Assembly (NCBI RefSeq): GCF_027988105.1
Contig: NZ_JAQJZJ010000002.1
Coordinates: 558,001-622,000 of the forward strand
DNA: 64,000 bases
Source: Pseudomonas aestuarii
GTDB lineage: Bacteria > Pseudomonadota > Gammaproteobacteria > Pseudomonadales > Pseudomonadaceae
Reading direction: 5' to 3'
Shown: one piece after another, positions 18,193 to 27,835 of the stretch
Layout of the letters: every line of letters starts with the position of its first letter
Position numbering within the stretch: the stretch's first letter is position 1
Program-made: the position numbers and the translations under genes
Notes under the pieces: generated by a model
What the model was told of the DNA's origin: nothing
The model's input: only the letters and a program-made list of their open reading frames with translations
Databases searched by the model: none

Positions 18193-18663
18193 ATGGAAAT
18201 CAATATCGGAATTGCTGAGCAGGATCGTGCCGCCATCGCCGAAGGCCTGTCTCGCCTGCTCGCCGACACTTATACCCTGTATCTGAAAACCCACAACTTC
18301 CACTGGAACGTCACCGGCCCGATGTTCAACACCCTCCACCTGATGTTCGAAGGGCAATACACCGAACTGGCACTGGCCGTCGACCAGATCGCCGAGCGAA
18401 TCCGCGCCCTGGGCTTCCCGGCACCCGGCACTTACGCTGCCTATGCACGCCTGTCCTCGATCAAGGAAGAGGAAGGCGTACCCAGCGCTGCCGACATGAT
18501 CAAACAGCTGGTCCAGGGGCAGGAGGCCGTGATTCGCACGGCTCGCGGGATCTTCCCCTTGCTCGACAAGGTCAGCGACGAGCCTACTGCAGACGTACTG
18601 ACCCAGCGCATGCAAGTGCATGAAAAAACTGCCTGGATGCTGCGCAGCTTGCTCGACGCCTGA
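18193..18663 (+). CDS. dps: Dps-family ferritin-like protein
   Basis: A 156-residue Dps-type mini-ferritin that stores iron and protects DNA from peroxide. The four-helix bundle begins at about residue 10, and the intersubunit ferroxidase ligands are recognisable in [13 protein letters not shown] (His residues) and [20 protein letters not shown] (Asp/Glu residues). It lacks a long basic N-terminal tail, so DNA binding may be weak. AAGGA lies nine bases upstream of the start. P. aeruginosa has a homologue in the same position beside aspS. Confidence 0.93.
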   Translation: MEINIGIAEQDRAAIAEGLSRLLADTYTLYLKTHNFHWNVTGPMFNTLHLMFEGQYTELALAVDQIAERIRALGFPAPGTYAAYARLSSIKEEEGVPSAADMIKQLVQGQEAVIRTARGIFPLLDKVSDEPTADVLTQRMQVHEKTAWMLRSLLDA

Positions 18664-18835
18664 CAGGCCACCGACTCAGCCCCATCCACTGATTGAAACA
18701 ACCAACAGGTGAAGGCCACTCCCGGTCTTTACCTGGGACTTGCAGCAGGATCGCAGTGGCGCCGAAATGTTCCTAGGCGCAAGACTGGTGCTTGTTCTAT
18801 GCTTCGGCCATCTGCAACTTGCCACAGTGACGTGC

Positions 18836-19903
18836 ATGAGCAAGCCAAAAAAAAAACCCAGCATTGTTGAGCGCTACCCAGAAGACACGCGTGAAGCGGC
18901 CGCCCTGCTGAAACAGGCCGTACCCCTGATGATGCGTCATAGCATTGCACCCAACCCGCTGCACTACGCCCTCTGGTACACCTACTGCCAAGGCCGGGAG
19001 CCGGAACTCAATCGTCGCCTGGACAAGATCGTCACCGACTTCGACAGCTTTCCAGCGGAAGCCGCCGTCAAACTGTTCCGCGACTACGTCATTCGCCACG
19101 AACTCGAAGAGGCCCGCGCCGGCCAACAACAAGTCATCGAACTGGTCGATGGCATCGAAGACGATGTCTCCCTCAGCGTAACCGGAAGCCACAACTATCA
19201 AACCAGCCTGGCACAGGGTCTCGCCGCACTGAGAGAACCGATTATCGATGACCTGCCCAACGTATTGAACGACCTGCAACAAAGCACCCAACAGATGCAG
19301 GATCAGCAAGAAAAGTTCCTCTACCGCATACGCGCAGCGCAGAATGAGATCCAGCACCTGCGCGGCCAACTGGAACGCGCCCACGTCGCGGCAACCCTCG
19401 ACAGCCTGACCCAGGTATTCAATCGGCACGCCTTTACCCGCCTACTCGAACAGGCGCTGACGGGCGATCATCAGGGCGTGGCCCTGGTGATGCTGGACAT
19501 TGACCACTTCAAACAGTTCAACGACCAATATGGCCACCCCCTGGGTGATCGGGTTCTACAGCATGTCGGTCAACTGCTGCGCGATGCACTGCCACCGCGC
19601 GCCACCGCCGCACGCTACGGCGGCGAAGAGTTCTGCGTAATTCTTCGCGAATGCCTCGACACCCAGAGCGCACACGCCTTCGCCGAAAACCTGCGCATGA
19701 GAATCCAGTCACTGCGTATAAAGGTGCGCCGCACCGACCAGGTACTCGACAGTATCAGCGCCTCCTTCGGTTTCGCCCTCGCCAAACCCGGCGACAACCC
19801 GGAAAGCCTGCTTACCCGCGCCGATGACGCGCTTTACCAGGCCAAACACAGCGGTCGCAACCAGGTACACCCCGAGCCCTGCGAAAGCGCCCTAAGCGCT
19901 TGA
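18836..19903 (+). CDS. GGDEF diguanylate cyclase
   Basis: A 355-residue cytoplasmic protein with no membrane segment if started at 18836. Residues about 1-150 form an uncharacterised helical region, residues 140-185 a coiled coil, and residues about 188-345 a GGDEF domain with DIDHFKQFND and the active-site motif YGGEEFCVIL (GGEEF at 262-266). The RxxD product-inhibition site that should lie five residues before the motif is absent (RATA is found), so feedback inhibition by c-di-GMP is unlikely at that site. The start is uncertain: no good ribosome binding site precedes this ATG, and the frame is open back to 18740. Confidence 0.88.
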   Translation: MSKPKKKPSIVERYPEDTREAAALLKQAVPLMMRHSIAPNPLHYALWYTYCQGREPELNRRLDKIVTDFDSFPAEAAVKLFRDYVIRHELEEARAGQQQVIELVDGIEDDVSLSVTGSHNYQTSLAQGLAALREPIIDDLPNVLNDLQQSTQQMQDQQEKFLYRIRAAQNEIQHLRGQLERAHVAATLDSLTQVFNRHAFTRLLEQALTGDHQGVALVMLDIDHFKQFNDQYGHPLGDRVLQHVGQLLRDALPPRATAARYGGEEFCVILRECLDTQSAHAFAENLRMRIQSLRIKVRRTDQVLDSISASFGFALAKPGDNPESLLTRADDALYQAKHSGRNQVHPEPCESALSA

Positions 19904-20072
19904 TTTGAGTAGCTCACCTCTTTGCTGTTAAATACGCCCCGTGCCGCTGTTCCGAGCCATTGGAGTAGCGCATAGGCCAATTGTGCGCGCATCCACAACG
20001 CCCTCAACCCAAGGCAATGCCTGTGCAATCGGCTCTTCCTGGTGATCCTTTTAATAAGTGAGCTCATTGAAA

Positions 20073-20681
20073 ATGTTGAAAATCGTCCACCTGCTAACGG
20101 GCTTCACCGCCCTGCTGCTGTCATTTGTGCCAAGCCTTAGCAATGACACCCTGCCATTCCTGCAACAGCCAGAAGCCCTGTGCCTTGCCCTGCTCGGCCT
20201 AATCAACCTGATCCTGGCACCCCAGCTGCCTATTTGGCATGCCGGCCCGCGCCATCAACTGCAGAACCTGGTTTCTGCCTTGCTGATACTGGGCACATTG
20301 TTGCAAGCCCTGATTCTACTGGCTCCTCTGCCCAGGATTGCCGATCTGCCTGCTACCCTGCTCAGCCTGCTCACCGTGCTCATCGCAGTACTGCTTCACC
20401 TGGCAACCAACCTGCGCCTGAAAGTCCGCGACCACACCGCCACTGCAACTCACAACATGACCGACCGGGAAACCGGCACAGTCAAGTGGTTCAATACGTC
20501 CAAGGGTTTCGGCTTCATTTCCCGCGACTCAGGTGATGACATCTTTGTGCACTTTCGCGCAATTCGTGGCGAAGGCCATCGGGTACTGGTCGAAGGCCAG
20601 CGCGTCGAGTTCTCCGTCATGCAACGCGACAAGGGCCTGCAGGCTGAAGACGTAATTGCCGCCTCCCCCGCCCGCCGCTAA
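20073..20681 (+). CDS. Membrane-anchored cold-shock domain protein
   Basis: A two-part protein of 202 residues. Residues about 1-120 contain three or four hydrophobic helices ([48 protein letters not shown] and [16 protein letters not shown]). Residues about 133-200 form a complete cold-shock domain with RNA-binding motifs [12 protein letters not shown] and DDIFVHF. An in-frame GTG at 20058 is an alternative start. An ATG at 20458 could give a free 74-residue cold-shock protein, but I see no ribosome binding site for it. A homologue is annotated at the same place in P. aeruginosa; its role is not known to me. Confidence 0.88.
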   Translation: MLKIVHLLTGFTALLLSFVPSLSNDTLPFLQQPEALCLALLGLINLILAPQLPIWHAGPRHQLQNLVSALLILGTLLQALILLAPLPRIADLPATLLSLLTVLIAVLLHLATNLRLKVRDHTATATHNMTDRETGTVKWFNTSKGFGFISRDSGDDIFVHFRAIRGEGHRVLVEGQRVEFSVMQRDKGLQAEDVIAASPARR

Positions 20682-20691
20682 CCATCAGGAA

Positions 20692-20728
20692 AAACAGAAA
20701 AGCCCGCGCAGTGCGGGCTTTTCTGTTT
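20692..20728. terminator. Strong bidirectional terminator
   Basis: A perfect 16-base-pair stem, with arms 20692-20707 and 20713-20728, a 5-base loop and A/T-rich ends on both sides. It lies between the convergent cold-shock and slyX genes and can end both transcripts. Confidence 0.95.
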
Positions 20729-20751
20729 ATTGAGGCAACCGGCTCTAGATA

Positions 20752-20958
20752 CTAATAGTGGGGCGGTGGCGCCTCATCTTCAGCCGCGTCGAGCTGCCCA
20801 CCCAGCTCATCCTGACGCCTGGCCAAGGCCGCGACCTGCAACTGCAATCGATCCAACTCACGCTGCTGCGCCACCAGCACATCGTTGAGCGCCTGAATGG
20901 TGTCATCCTGAAAAGCCAAACGGCTTTCCAACTCGGTGATTCGTTGCTCTGCCTTCAT
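20752..20958 (-). CDS. slyX: SlyX family protein
   Basis: A 68-residue coiled-coil protein starting [20 protein letters not shown], characteristic of SlyX, with a Pro/His-rich C-terminal end. The function of the family is unknown. It follows the HIT gene by three bases and shares its transcript. Confidence 0.93.
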   Translation of the reverse strand: MKAEQRITELESRLAFQDDTIQALNDVLVAQQRELDRLQLQVAALARRQDELGGQLDAAEDEAPPPHY

Positions 20959-20961
20959 CCC

Positions 20962-21387
20962 TCAGTCCTCGATAAAACAGAAATTTTCGGCCAGCACCAG
21001 GCGCAACCTGTCCTTGATCGCCAGTACCTGCTCATCGCTATACGGCTGGGCAGGCAGCCTGCCCCACACAGGAGCCGGCCAGGCGGCATCGTCACGACGC
21101 CGAACAATCACATGCATGTGCAGCTGGCTGACCATATTGCCCAGAGTGGCAATGTTCATCTTGTCGGCCCCAAGGGCATCCTTGAGCGTCTCGGCCAGCC
21201 TTGTGGTTTCTTGCCACAAGGCCTGCTGATCATCGGCATCGAGCTGAAACACCTCACTCACCTCTTCGCGCCTGGGCACCAAGATAAACCAGGGGTAGTG
21301 CGCATCATTCATCAACAGCAAACGGCACAGCGAAAAATCGCCCACCGGTAGAGTGTCCTGCTGCAAACGCGAATCCAAAACAAACAT
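20962..21387 (-). CDS. HIT-domain protein
   Basis: A 141-residue HIT-superfamily nucleotide hydrolase or transferase. The family motif is present as QLHMHVIVR: the first two histidines are there, but the third position of HxHxHxx is Ile, as I recall for this Pseudomonas subgroup. The start at 21387 is set by AGGAGGG eight bases upstream and by the usual beginning MFVLDSRLQQDTLPVG. The reading frame extends further upstream without a credible start. The substrate is unknown. Confidence 0.9.
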   Translation of the reverse strand: MFVLDSRLQQDTLPVGDFSLCRLLLMNDAHYPWFILVPRREEVSEVFQLDADDQQALWQETTRLAETLKDALGADKMNIATLGNMVSQLHMHVIVRRRDDAAWPAPVWGRLPAQPYSDEQVLAIKDRLRLVLAENFCFIED

Positions 21388-22119
21388 CGGCCACCCTCCT
21401 GCCACACCATTGAATAGACAAAGCTTAGTGCCATAAGCACAAACCCGACATGCCCAGCGACGGGCCAGCAGGATACGCGGGAGCCGCCGCAGATTCACCT
21501 GCACACTCGGGCACCGCGAAGTGCGCTACAAGCAGGCCATACAACAACAGGGCGCGCACCATTATTGCGCACGGTTTGTTTCCTACAGTAATCAGAATCG
21601 CCACAGGCGTTACCACTGCAACCTGTGCCCTTCCCAGCAGAATGCTGCCGACACACGGAAGCGGCGCCAGACCAACCATCTCTTCGCTGCACCAACACTC
21701 GGCAAATAGCGCCTGCAGCCCCTATGAAACCGGGCGACAATGCCTTTAGAATGCTGCCGGAGAGAGCCCAACTGCGGCAAAAGCTCAACAAATTTTGAAA
21801 GTCCGGTTCTTTGTGCACGGTTTTTGCCTTAGGTTACTAAGGCGCTCGGGACACCTTGCGCCATGCAAAAAATCCAGGCTAACCGCAAGCAAAATTGCAG
21901 AATTTGTCAGCGCTGCTGAATACACGCAGGAATCTACATAATTGCGACATGCTTCATCGTCTTTTGCGACACGACCGTGAACAAAGTGCAATGAGTGGAT
22001 TGCAACTATCGCCAACTTTGGCTGCGTGCTATAAGTTAGCGCCGACACAAAAAGAAAGAGCTGTCCATATAACAATCAACTGGACAGCGCAACTCTTCTA
22101 AACCAAAGGAGCAATCACG
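21388..22119. other. Long intergenic region upstream of oprD
   Basis: About 730 bases with no gene I can support. Short open frames on both strands are of poor composition and mutually overlapping. The right half (21900-22110) is AT-richer than its surroundings and presumably holds the oprD promoter and leader: it contains two GCGACA repeats (see separate entry), and CTATAAG near 22031 may be a -10. Confidence 0.6.
21944..21971 (-). promoter_or_regulatory. Candidate ArgR half-sites upstream of oprD
   Basis: Two direct copies of TGTCGCAA on the minus strand, at 21949-21942 and 21971-21964, spaced 22 bases apart (two helical turns). The published P. aeruginosa ArgR half-site is TGTCGC-N8-AA in direct repeat, and ArgR is known to mediate arginine induction of oprD there. 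The sites lie about 150-175 bases upstream of the start codon. The repeats are seen; the regulator is inferred. Confidence 0.5.
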
Positions 22120-23397
22120 ATGCAAGTGATGAAGTGGAGCGTAATCGCCCTCGCAGTAGCAGCGGGCAGTACCCAAATGGCCGTAGCCTCTAGCCAGTCC
22201 GAGTCCAAGGGCTTTCTGGAAGAGAGCACTTTCAATATCTTCAATCGCATCCTGTATCACAACCGCGATTTCCGTAATGGCGCCTCCAACACTTCGGGTA
22301 CCGGCGACAACGGCTACTACGAAGAAGCCGGCCTGGGCATTCGTTTGCTGGCCGAATCCGGCTTCACCCAAGGCACCGTTGGCGTAGGCGTCGACGCTCA
22401 CTCCCTGTCCAGCATCAAGCTGGACAGTGGTCGCGGCCGCTACGGCTCCGGCCAGTTCGACAAAACTGATAGCGGTCGCGGCGATGACACCCAGACTGAA
22501 GTCGGCGGCGCCATCAAGTTCCGCATCTCCGACACCGTTCTGAAATACGGCAACCAGATGACCGGCAGCCCGGTCTTCAGCACCGACGACAGCCGCATCC
22601 TGCCTGAAGTGGCTACCGGTACCCTGCTGACCAGCAACGAGATCGAAGGCCTGGAACTGACCGCCGGTCGCTTCACCGCCCTGAGCAGCCAACGCAGCAG
22701 CGACCGCGATACCTTTGGCCTGAAGTCCGCCAATATTGTCGGCGCCAGCTACAGCTTCAACGACAACTTCAGCGGCGCCATCCACGCCTCTGACGTTGAA
22801 GATTATTTCAAGAAGACCTATGTCAACCTGAACTACAATCTGCCACTGGCAGATGATCAGGCTCTGAACTTCGACTTCAACGGCTACCGCACTCGCGGTG
22901 ACGGCCAAGAAATCGATGGCGACGTCGACAACAATATCTGGAGCCTGGCGGCCGCTTACTCCATCGGTGGTCACAAGTTCACCCTGGGCCATCAGCGCTC
23001 CAGCGGTGACGCTGGCTACGACTACGGCATTGACGGCGGCGGCACCATCTGGCTGAACAACTCGGTTCAGTACTCCGACTTCAACGCTGAAGACGAAACC
23101 TCCTGGCAAGCTCGTTACGACCTGAACATGGCCACCTATGGCGTTCCGGGCCTGAGCTTCATGACCCGCTACACTACTGGCACCGACATTAATGCCCGCG
23201 ACAAAAATGGCGTACTCTTGGATAGCAATGCAAAAGAGCACGAGCTGGACATCGAAGCCAAGTACGTGATCCAGGAAGGCGCCGCGAAGGATCTTTCCTT
23301 CCGTGTGCGTAACGCTATCTACCGCACCAACAGCGACAACGGCCCAGACGTGAATGACTTCCGTCTGATCGTTGAATACCCGCTGAGCGTGTTGTAA
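22120..23397 (+). CDS. oprD: OprD-family outer membrane porin
   Basis: A 425-residue precursor of the OccD/OccK porin family, which takes up basic amino acids, small carboxylates and, in OprD itself, carbapenems. The signal peptide is nearly identical to that of P. aeruginosa OprD (MQVMKWSVIALAVAAGSTQ) and is cleaved near residue 23. An 18-strand barrel follows, with alternating hydrophobic and polar strands such as SWQARYDLNMATYGVPGLSFMTRY, interrupted here only by loops, and ends in the terminal strand DFRLIVEYPLSVL. The position between the HIT and thioesterase genes matches oprD in P. aeruginosa, but the external loops differ, so substrate specificity should not be assumed. AAAGGAG precedes the start. 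Confidence 0.93.
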   Translation: MQVMKWSVIALAVAAGSTQMAVASSQSESKGFLEESTFNIFNRILYHNRDFRNGASNTSGTGDNGYYEEAGLGIRLLAESGFTQGTVGVGVDAHSLSSIKLDSGRGRYGSGQFDKTDSGRGDDTQTEVGGAIKFRISDTVLKYGNQMTGSPVFSTDDSRILPEVATGTLLTSNEIEGLELTAGRFTALSSQRSSDRDTFGLKSANIVGASYSFNDNFSGAIHASDVEDYFKKTYVNLNYNLPLADDQALNFDFNGYRTRGDGQEIDGDVDNNIWSLAAAYSIGGHKFTLGHQRSSGDAGYDYGIDGGGTIWLNNSVQYSDFNAEDETSWQARYDLNMATYGVPGLSFMTRYTTGTDINARDKNGVLLDSNAKEHELDIEAKYVIQEGAAKDLSFRVRNAIYRTNSDNGPDVNDFRLIVEYPLSVL

Positions 23398-23419
23398 TTC
23401 AGCTGTAGTTCGTTAGTGA

Positions 23420-23453
23420 CATGAAAAGCCCGGCTTCTGCCGGGCTTTTCATG
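23420..23453. terminator. Strong bidirectional terminator after oprD
   Basis: CATGAAAAGCCCGGC and GCCGGGCTTTTCATG form a perfect 15-base-pair stem with a TTCT loop. Confidence 0.95.
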
Positions 23454-23607
23454 CCTGCCGATTACACACTGGACACTAATCAACCAGCCATAAACGCAAC
23501 GACGACAGAATGAAACTCGCCCCACTCAATTGACCCACAGCAGCGAACCAGTAGAACGCTTTTACTCGCCCACCACTGGCAATTGATCAAAATTCAACCA
23601 ACCCCCA

Positions 23608-24030
23608 TCAAAGTGGCAATGCGTAAGTTCCAGTCACATGCGCCACCAACTCTTCCTCATTACCCAAAGAGTAAAGCGATACTTCGCAAACCGCCTGCCG
23701 CTTGCTTAAACGCAGAATCCGCGCTTCGGCCAACAGATCTAGCGGTTTTGGCTTGACCAGAAAGTTGATGTTCAGGTTTGACGTCACCGCCATTTCCACC
23801 CGCCCCAACCGCCCCAGCACCACCGCATACATGGCCGCATCCGCCAGCGCCATGATGGTCGGCCCCGACAACGTGCCACCCGGGCGTATCAGCTTGGCAT
23901 GAAAAGGCACCCGCGCCAGCACACCCTGCGCATCCAACCGGTCGATGCACAGCTCGATGTCTTCCGCGAGCGGCAACCCAGCCCGAATCAGCGCCTGAAC
24001 CTGTTCCGCCGTCAATACCGTCACGCTCAC
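23608..24030 (-). CDS. PaaI-type thioesterase family protein
   Basis: A 140-residue hotdog-fold protein related to PaaI thioesterases, with the motif [25 protein letters not shown] where the family carries its active-site region. The natural acyl-CoA is unknown. It faces oprD and is divergent from proS, with 100 bases between the two start codons. Confidence 0.85.
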   Translation of the reverse strand: MSVTVLTAEQVQALIRAGLPLAEDIELCIDRLDAQGVLARVPFHAKLIRPGGTLSGPTIMALADAAMYAVVLGRLGRVEMAVTSNLNINFLVKPKPLDLLAEARILRLSKRQAVCEVSLYSLGNEEELVAHVTGTYALPL

Positions 24031-24130
24031 CTCCTGTTTGAGTCGCCTACCTGCATCCTGTACGCAACAGTACAGGCACCGTACAATGCCGACCTATCAA
24101 AAGCCCTTGCAACCGACAGAACGGCCAAAT

Positions 24131-25846
24131 ATGCGCACCAGTCAGTTCCTGCTCTCGACACTCAAAGAAACCCCTTCCGACGCCGTGGTGATCAGCCACC
24201 AGCTGATGCTGCGCGCCGGAATGATCCGCAAACTCGCCTCCGGCCTGTACACCTGGCTGCCGATGGGCCTGCGCGTACTGCGTAAGGTAGAGAAAATCGT
24301 GCGCGAGGAGATGAACGCCGCCGGCGCGCTCGAGGTGTTGATGCCCGCCATCCAACCGGCCGAACTGTGGCAGGAGTCGGGCCGCTGGGAGCAGTACGGT
24401 CCGGAGTTGCTGCGTCTGAAAGACCGTCACGGCCGCGAATTCTGCGTCGGCCCGACCCACGAGGAAGTGATCACCGACCTGGCCCGCAACGAGCTGAGCA
24501 GCTACAAGCAGTTGCCGCTCAACATGTACCAGATCCAGACCAAATTCCGTGATGAGATCCGCCCGCGCTTTGGCCTGATGCGCGGACGCGAATTCATCAT
24601 GAAGGACGCCTACTCCTTCCACACGGATCAAGCTTCCCTGCAGCAAACCTACGACCGCATGCACCAGGCCTACTGCAATGTGTTCACTCGCCTGGGCCTG
24701 AACTTCCGCCCGGTGCAGGCCGATACCGGCTCCATCGGCGGTACCGGCTCCCACGAGTTCCACGTGCTGGCCGAGTCAGGCGAAGACGACATCGCCTTCA
24801 GCGACAGCTCCGACTACGCCGCCAATATCGAGAAGGCCGAGGCCATTCCACGCGAAAACGTGCGTGGCGTAGCAAGCGAAGAAATGCGCCTGGTCGACAC
24901 ACCTGACACCAAGACCATCAACGACCTGGTCGTAGGCTTCAACCTGCCCATCGAAAAGACCATCAAGACGCTGGTCGTGCATGGCGCCGAAGCCGGCAAG
25001 CTGATCGCCCTGATCATTCGCGGTGACCACGAGCTGAACGAGATCAAGGCTGCCAACCTGGCCCAGGTCGCCAGCCCGCTGGTCATGGCCTCGGAAGCCG
25101 AGTTGCGCGATGCCATCGGCGCCGGCGCTGGCTCGCTGGGCCCGCTGAACCTGCCACTGCCGTGCATTGTCGATCGTTCGGTCGCCCTGATGAGCGATTT
25201 CGCCATCGGCGCCAATATCGACGACAAGCACTACTTCGGCGTGAACTGGGAACGCGATCTGCCCCTGCCTGAAGTCGCCGACCTGCGCAACGTCGTCGCC
25301 GGCGACCCGAGCCCGGACGGCCAGGGCACGCTGGAGATCAAGCGCGGCATTGAAGTCGGGCATATCTTCCAACTCGGCAGCAAGTACAGCGAGGCGCTGA
25401 ACTGCACGGTGATGGGCGAAAACGGCAAGCCGGCGATCCTGACCATGGGTTGCTACGGCATCGGCGTATCGCGCGTGGTGGCCGCCGCCATCGAGCAGAA
25501 CAACGACGAGCGCGGCATTCTCTGGAACGACACGCTGGCGCCGTTCCAGATCGCCCTGGTGCCGCTGCGCTATGAAACCGATGCCGTACGCGAAACCACC
25601 GACCGGCTCTATGCCGATCTGACGGCTGCCGGCTTCGAAGTGCTGCTCGATGACCGTGACAAGAAGACCAGTCCGGGGATCAAATTCGCCGACATGGAGT
25701 TGATTGGCATCCCGCACCGCATCGTGATCAGCGATCGCGGCCTGGCCGAAGGCAATCTGGAATACAAGAGCCGCCAGGAAACCGAGGCTCAGGTGGTGAC
25801 CGTCGCCGACATCCTGCCCTTCATACACGCACGTATCCGCCGCTGA
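24131..25846 (+). CDS. proS: Prolyl-tRNA synthetase
   Basis: A class II synthetase of 571 residues, the full bacterial type with a Cys- and Ala-editing (INS/YbaK-like) domain inserted between motifs 2 and 3. Visible: [30 protein letters not shown] (motif 2), the editing insertion at about 225-400 with KTIKTLVV and [10 protein letters not shown], and [19 protein letters not shown] (motif 3), then the anticodon-binding domain. The start at 24131 ([15 protein letters not shown]) agrees with the family; the frame is open 31 codons further upstream. Confidence 0.98.
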   Translation: MRTSQFLLSTLKETPSDAVVISHQLMLRAGMIRKLASGLYTWLPMGLRVLRKVEKIVREEMNAAGALEVLMPAIQPAELWQESGRWEQYGPELLRLKDRHGREFCVGPTHEEVITDLARNELSSYKQLPLNMYQIQTKFRDEIRPRFGLMRGREFIMKDAYSFHTDQASLQQTYDRMHQAYCNVFTRLGLNFRPVQADTGSIGGTGSHEFHVLAESGEDDIAFSDSSDYAANIEKAEAIPRENVRGVASEEMRLVDTPDTKTINDLVVGFNLPIEKTIKTLVVHGAEAGKLIALIIRGDHELNEIKAANLAQVASPLVMASEAELRDAIGAGAGSLGPLNLPLPCIVDRSVALMSDFAIGANIDDKHYFGVNWERDLPLPEVADLRNVVAGDPSPDGQGTLEIKRGIEVGHIFQLGSKYSEALNCTVMGENGKPAILTMGCYGIGVSRVVAAAIEQNNDERGILWNDTLAPFQIALVPLRYETDAVRETTDRLYADLTAAGFEVLLDDRDKKTSPGIKFADMELIGIPHRIVISDRGLAEGNLEYKSRQETEAQVVTVADILPFIHARIRR

Positions 25847-25870
25847 TTTCAGCATTTTAAAAGAGCCGTC

Positions 25871-26824
25871 ATGTTCACACGAAGCACCCTAGGCCGCATC
25901 GGCGCCGCACTCTGCGGCGCCCTCTTTTTGAGTGGCTGCGCCAACCAACTACCGCAACGCAGCGAACACGAGGAGCGTGTCGAACGCAAACTCCTGGACC
26001 ACAGCCTGCAAATAGACGTTGGCGAGCCGCGCGTACTGGAACTGCCGCAGCGGCGGGTGCGGGTGCACGAACAGAAGACTTTCGAGGTGACCGTATTCGA
26101 GGTCAGCCGTCGTTACGACCGCTACACGCCTTATCAGCCCTGGCGCGAGCTCTACGAAGTGCCGCTGGGCGCCTTTGCCGTGGTCGCCGGTATCGGCGCC
26201 AACGCACTCAACGTGGTGTTGCTCGGCAGCCTGCCGGACAGCGTCACCAAAGACTGGATCAGCTATGGCTTTGCCGGACTTAACCCGTTCATCAACGTCG
26301 AGTCCAACGGCCGCTCGCAGCAGAACCTTGCCAGTCTCGACGAGCAACGCCAGGACACCCGCATGGAATACTCCAGCCTGCCCTGGGCCGAGCGCTCGGT
26401 ACTGGTCAAAGCCAGCGAGCAAACCCATGAGCTACTGACCGACCGCAATGGTGTGCTGCGCCTCAACCTGCTCGACAGCCCATTTACCGAGCAGGATGTC
26501 AGCCGTATCGGCGCCTTGCAGCTGAGCGTTGAAGACCCGCAAGGCTCGACCCGAGCGGATGCCTCCTTACTGATCAGCCTCACCCTGCGCGGCAAATTGC
26601 AGGAAGCGCACACGCTGATCTATGACGACTTGGAAGACGATGACGTCGAACAGTGGGTGCATCGGGTCAAGCGCTTGTCCGAACTGGGCCTGGAGGAAGA
26701 AGCCAGCGAACTGGAACAGAGCCTGATCGAATTGACCCGCAACGATCCCGAACTGCAGGAGAGCTTTCTGCAGGCGCTGCTGCAGGACGCCGGGCGCCTG
26801 GTCGCCGATCCCGGCAACGACTGA
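25871..26824 (+). CDS. Uncharacterised lipoprotein
   Basis: A 317-residue protein with a lipoprotein signal peptide ending in the lipobox LSGC at residue 23. One hydrophobic stretch at about 98-117 (AFAVVAGIGANALNVVLLGS) could be a hairpin or membrane contact; the C-terminal third is acidic and helical (DDLEDDDVEQW, EEASELEQSLIEL). I do not recognise a functional domain. It starts 24 bases after proS and runs nearly into the following lytic transglycosylase, so the three may be cotranscribed. Confidence 0.85.
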   Translation: MFTRSTLGRIGAALCGALFLSGCANQLPQRSEHEERVERKLLDHSLQIDVGEPRVLELPQRRVRVHEQKTFEVTVFEVSRRYDRYTPYQPWRELYEVPLGAFAVVAGIGANALNVVLLGSLPDSVTKDWISYGFAGLNPFINVESNGRSQQNLASLDEQRQDTRMEYSSLPWAERSVLVKASEQTHELLTDRNGVLRLNLLDSPFTEQDVSRIGALQLSVEDPQGSTRADASLLISLTLRGKLQEAHTLIYDDLEDDDVEQWVHRVKRLSELGLEEEASELEQSLIELTRNDPELQESFLQALLQDAGRLVADPGND

Positions 26825-26832
26825 ACTGGAGC

Positions 26833-27405
26833 ATGGCCGTGCGCCTGTGCCTGACACTTCTGATTACGCTGCTGTGCCTGCCCATCCATGCCAGCCTGCG
26901 CCAGGCACCCGAACCGGAACTGCGGATGCTGCTACAACGCACCGTGGCCGAAGCCGACAGTTTTCAGGACCGCTTCGATGCCGAGGTCTGGCTGCTGGAC
27001 ATGTCGACCCGCATGACCCGCTACATCGCCGATGCCGAACAACGCCTGAGCCTGCTCAGGCTGGTGCACCGCGAAGCCAGCAAGGCCGGTTTGCGTCCCG
27101 ATCTGGTCCTGGCCCTGATTCACACGGAAAGCCATTTCGACCGCTTCGCCATTTCCTCGGCCGGCGCCCAGGGCATGATGCAGGTCATGCCCTTCTGGAA
27201 AGCCGAACTGGGCCGTCCGCAGGACAACCTCACCGACAATGCCACCAACCTGCGCTACGGCTGCACCATCCTCAGCTTCTATTTGCGCAAGGAGAACGGC
27301 AACCTGAGCCGCGCCCTGGCTCGCTACAACGGCAGCCTTGGCAAGCAGACCTACCCCGCCAAGGTCATCGGTTTCTGGCACGACTTCTGGTATGTCAAGC
27401 CGTGA
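26833..27405 (+). CDS. Periplasmic lytic transglycosylase, SLT family
   Basis: A 190-residue protein with a signal peptide (LCLTLLITLLCLPIHA) and a soluble lytic transglycosylase domain. The catalytic Glu is in LALIHTESHFDRFAISSAGA, followed by the family motifs GMMQVMPFW and LRYGCTILSFYL, ALARYNGSLG. It cleaves peptidoglycan glycan strands to 1,6-anhydromuropeptides. The ATG at 26833 is preceded by GGAG only one base away; a GTG two codons later (26839) would be better spaced, so the exact start is open. Confidence 0.9.
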   Translation: MAVRLCLTLLITLLCLPIHASLRQAPEPELRMLLQRTVAEADSFQDRFDAEVWLLDMSTRMTRYIADAEQRLSLLRLVHREASKAGLRPDLVLALIHTESHFDRFAISSAGAQGMMQVMPFWKAELGRPQDNLTDNATNLRYGCTILSFYLRKENGNLSRALARYNGSLGKQTYPAKVIGFWHDFWYVKP

Positions 27406-27555
27406 CACGCCCATGACTGGACCCAGCCTCTAGCTTCCGAGTTGGTGTGCAAGCTACGTGGCAGCATAGGCCAAGCGAATAGCGCGCAGACGGTTCGCAT
27501 GCACCGCCTGCCGCATTGCAGCCGGGCAACCACGACATCGTGCCATTACACGCCA

Positions 27556-27831
27556 TCAGCGCCGCACGACGAACCCGGCGATTCCTTGCAACGCCTGCTC
27601 CTCCAGCGCGATCGTGGTGACCTTGGCCTTTGGCGGCCCCTGCTCCAGCCAGGCGGCCAGCTCGCGCACCGCGGGCTCCTCGCCTTCGAGCAACACCTCG
27701 ACGCGACCGTCGCCGAGGTTACGAACCCAGCCATCCACATCCAGGCGCTCGGCTTGTTCGGCAGTGGCCTGACGAAAAAACACCCCCTGCACCTGACCAC
27801 TGACATACCCATGTAAACAAATTCGCTGCAT
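27556..27831 (-). CDS. acyP: Acylphosphatase
   Basis: A 91-residue enzyme that hydrolyses carboxyl-phosphate bonds such as acetyl phosphate. The catalytic Arg is in GVFFRQATAEQAE and the catalytic Asn in GWVRNLGDGRVEVLLEG. The start at 27831 (MQRICLHGYVSGQVQ) matches the length and beginning of the family. It is four bases downstream of the TlpA-like gene on the same strand. Confidence 0.94.
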   Translation of the reverse strand: MQRICLHGYVSGQVQGVFFRQATAEQAERLDVDGWVRNLGDGRVEVLLEGEEPAVRELAAWLEQGPPKAKVTTIALEEQALQGIAGFVVRR

Positions 27832-27835
27832 GCCA

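Noticed and set aside
20962..21387. Missing third histidine of the HIT motif
   Set aside because: As I recall, the Pseudomonas relatives of this protein share the HMHVIV form, so it is a subgroup feature rather than a local loss.
22036..23241. A 401-codon open frame antisense to oprD
   Set aside because: The Val/Ala-rich sequence is the reverse reading of the porin gene; oprD has a clear signal peptide and start.
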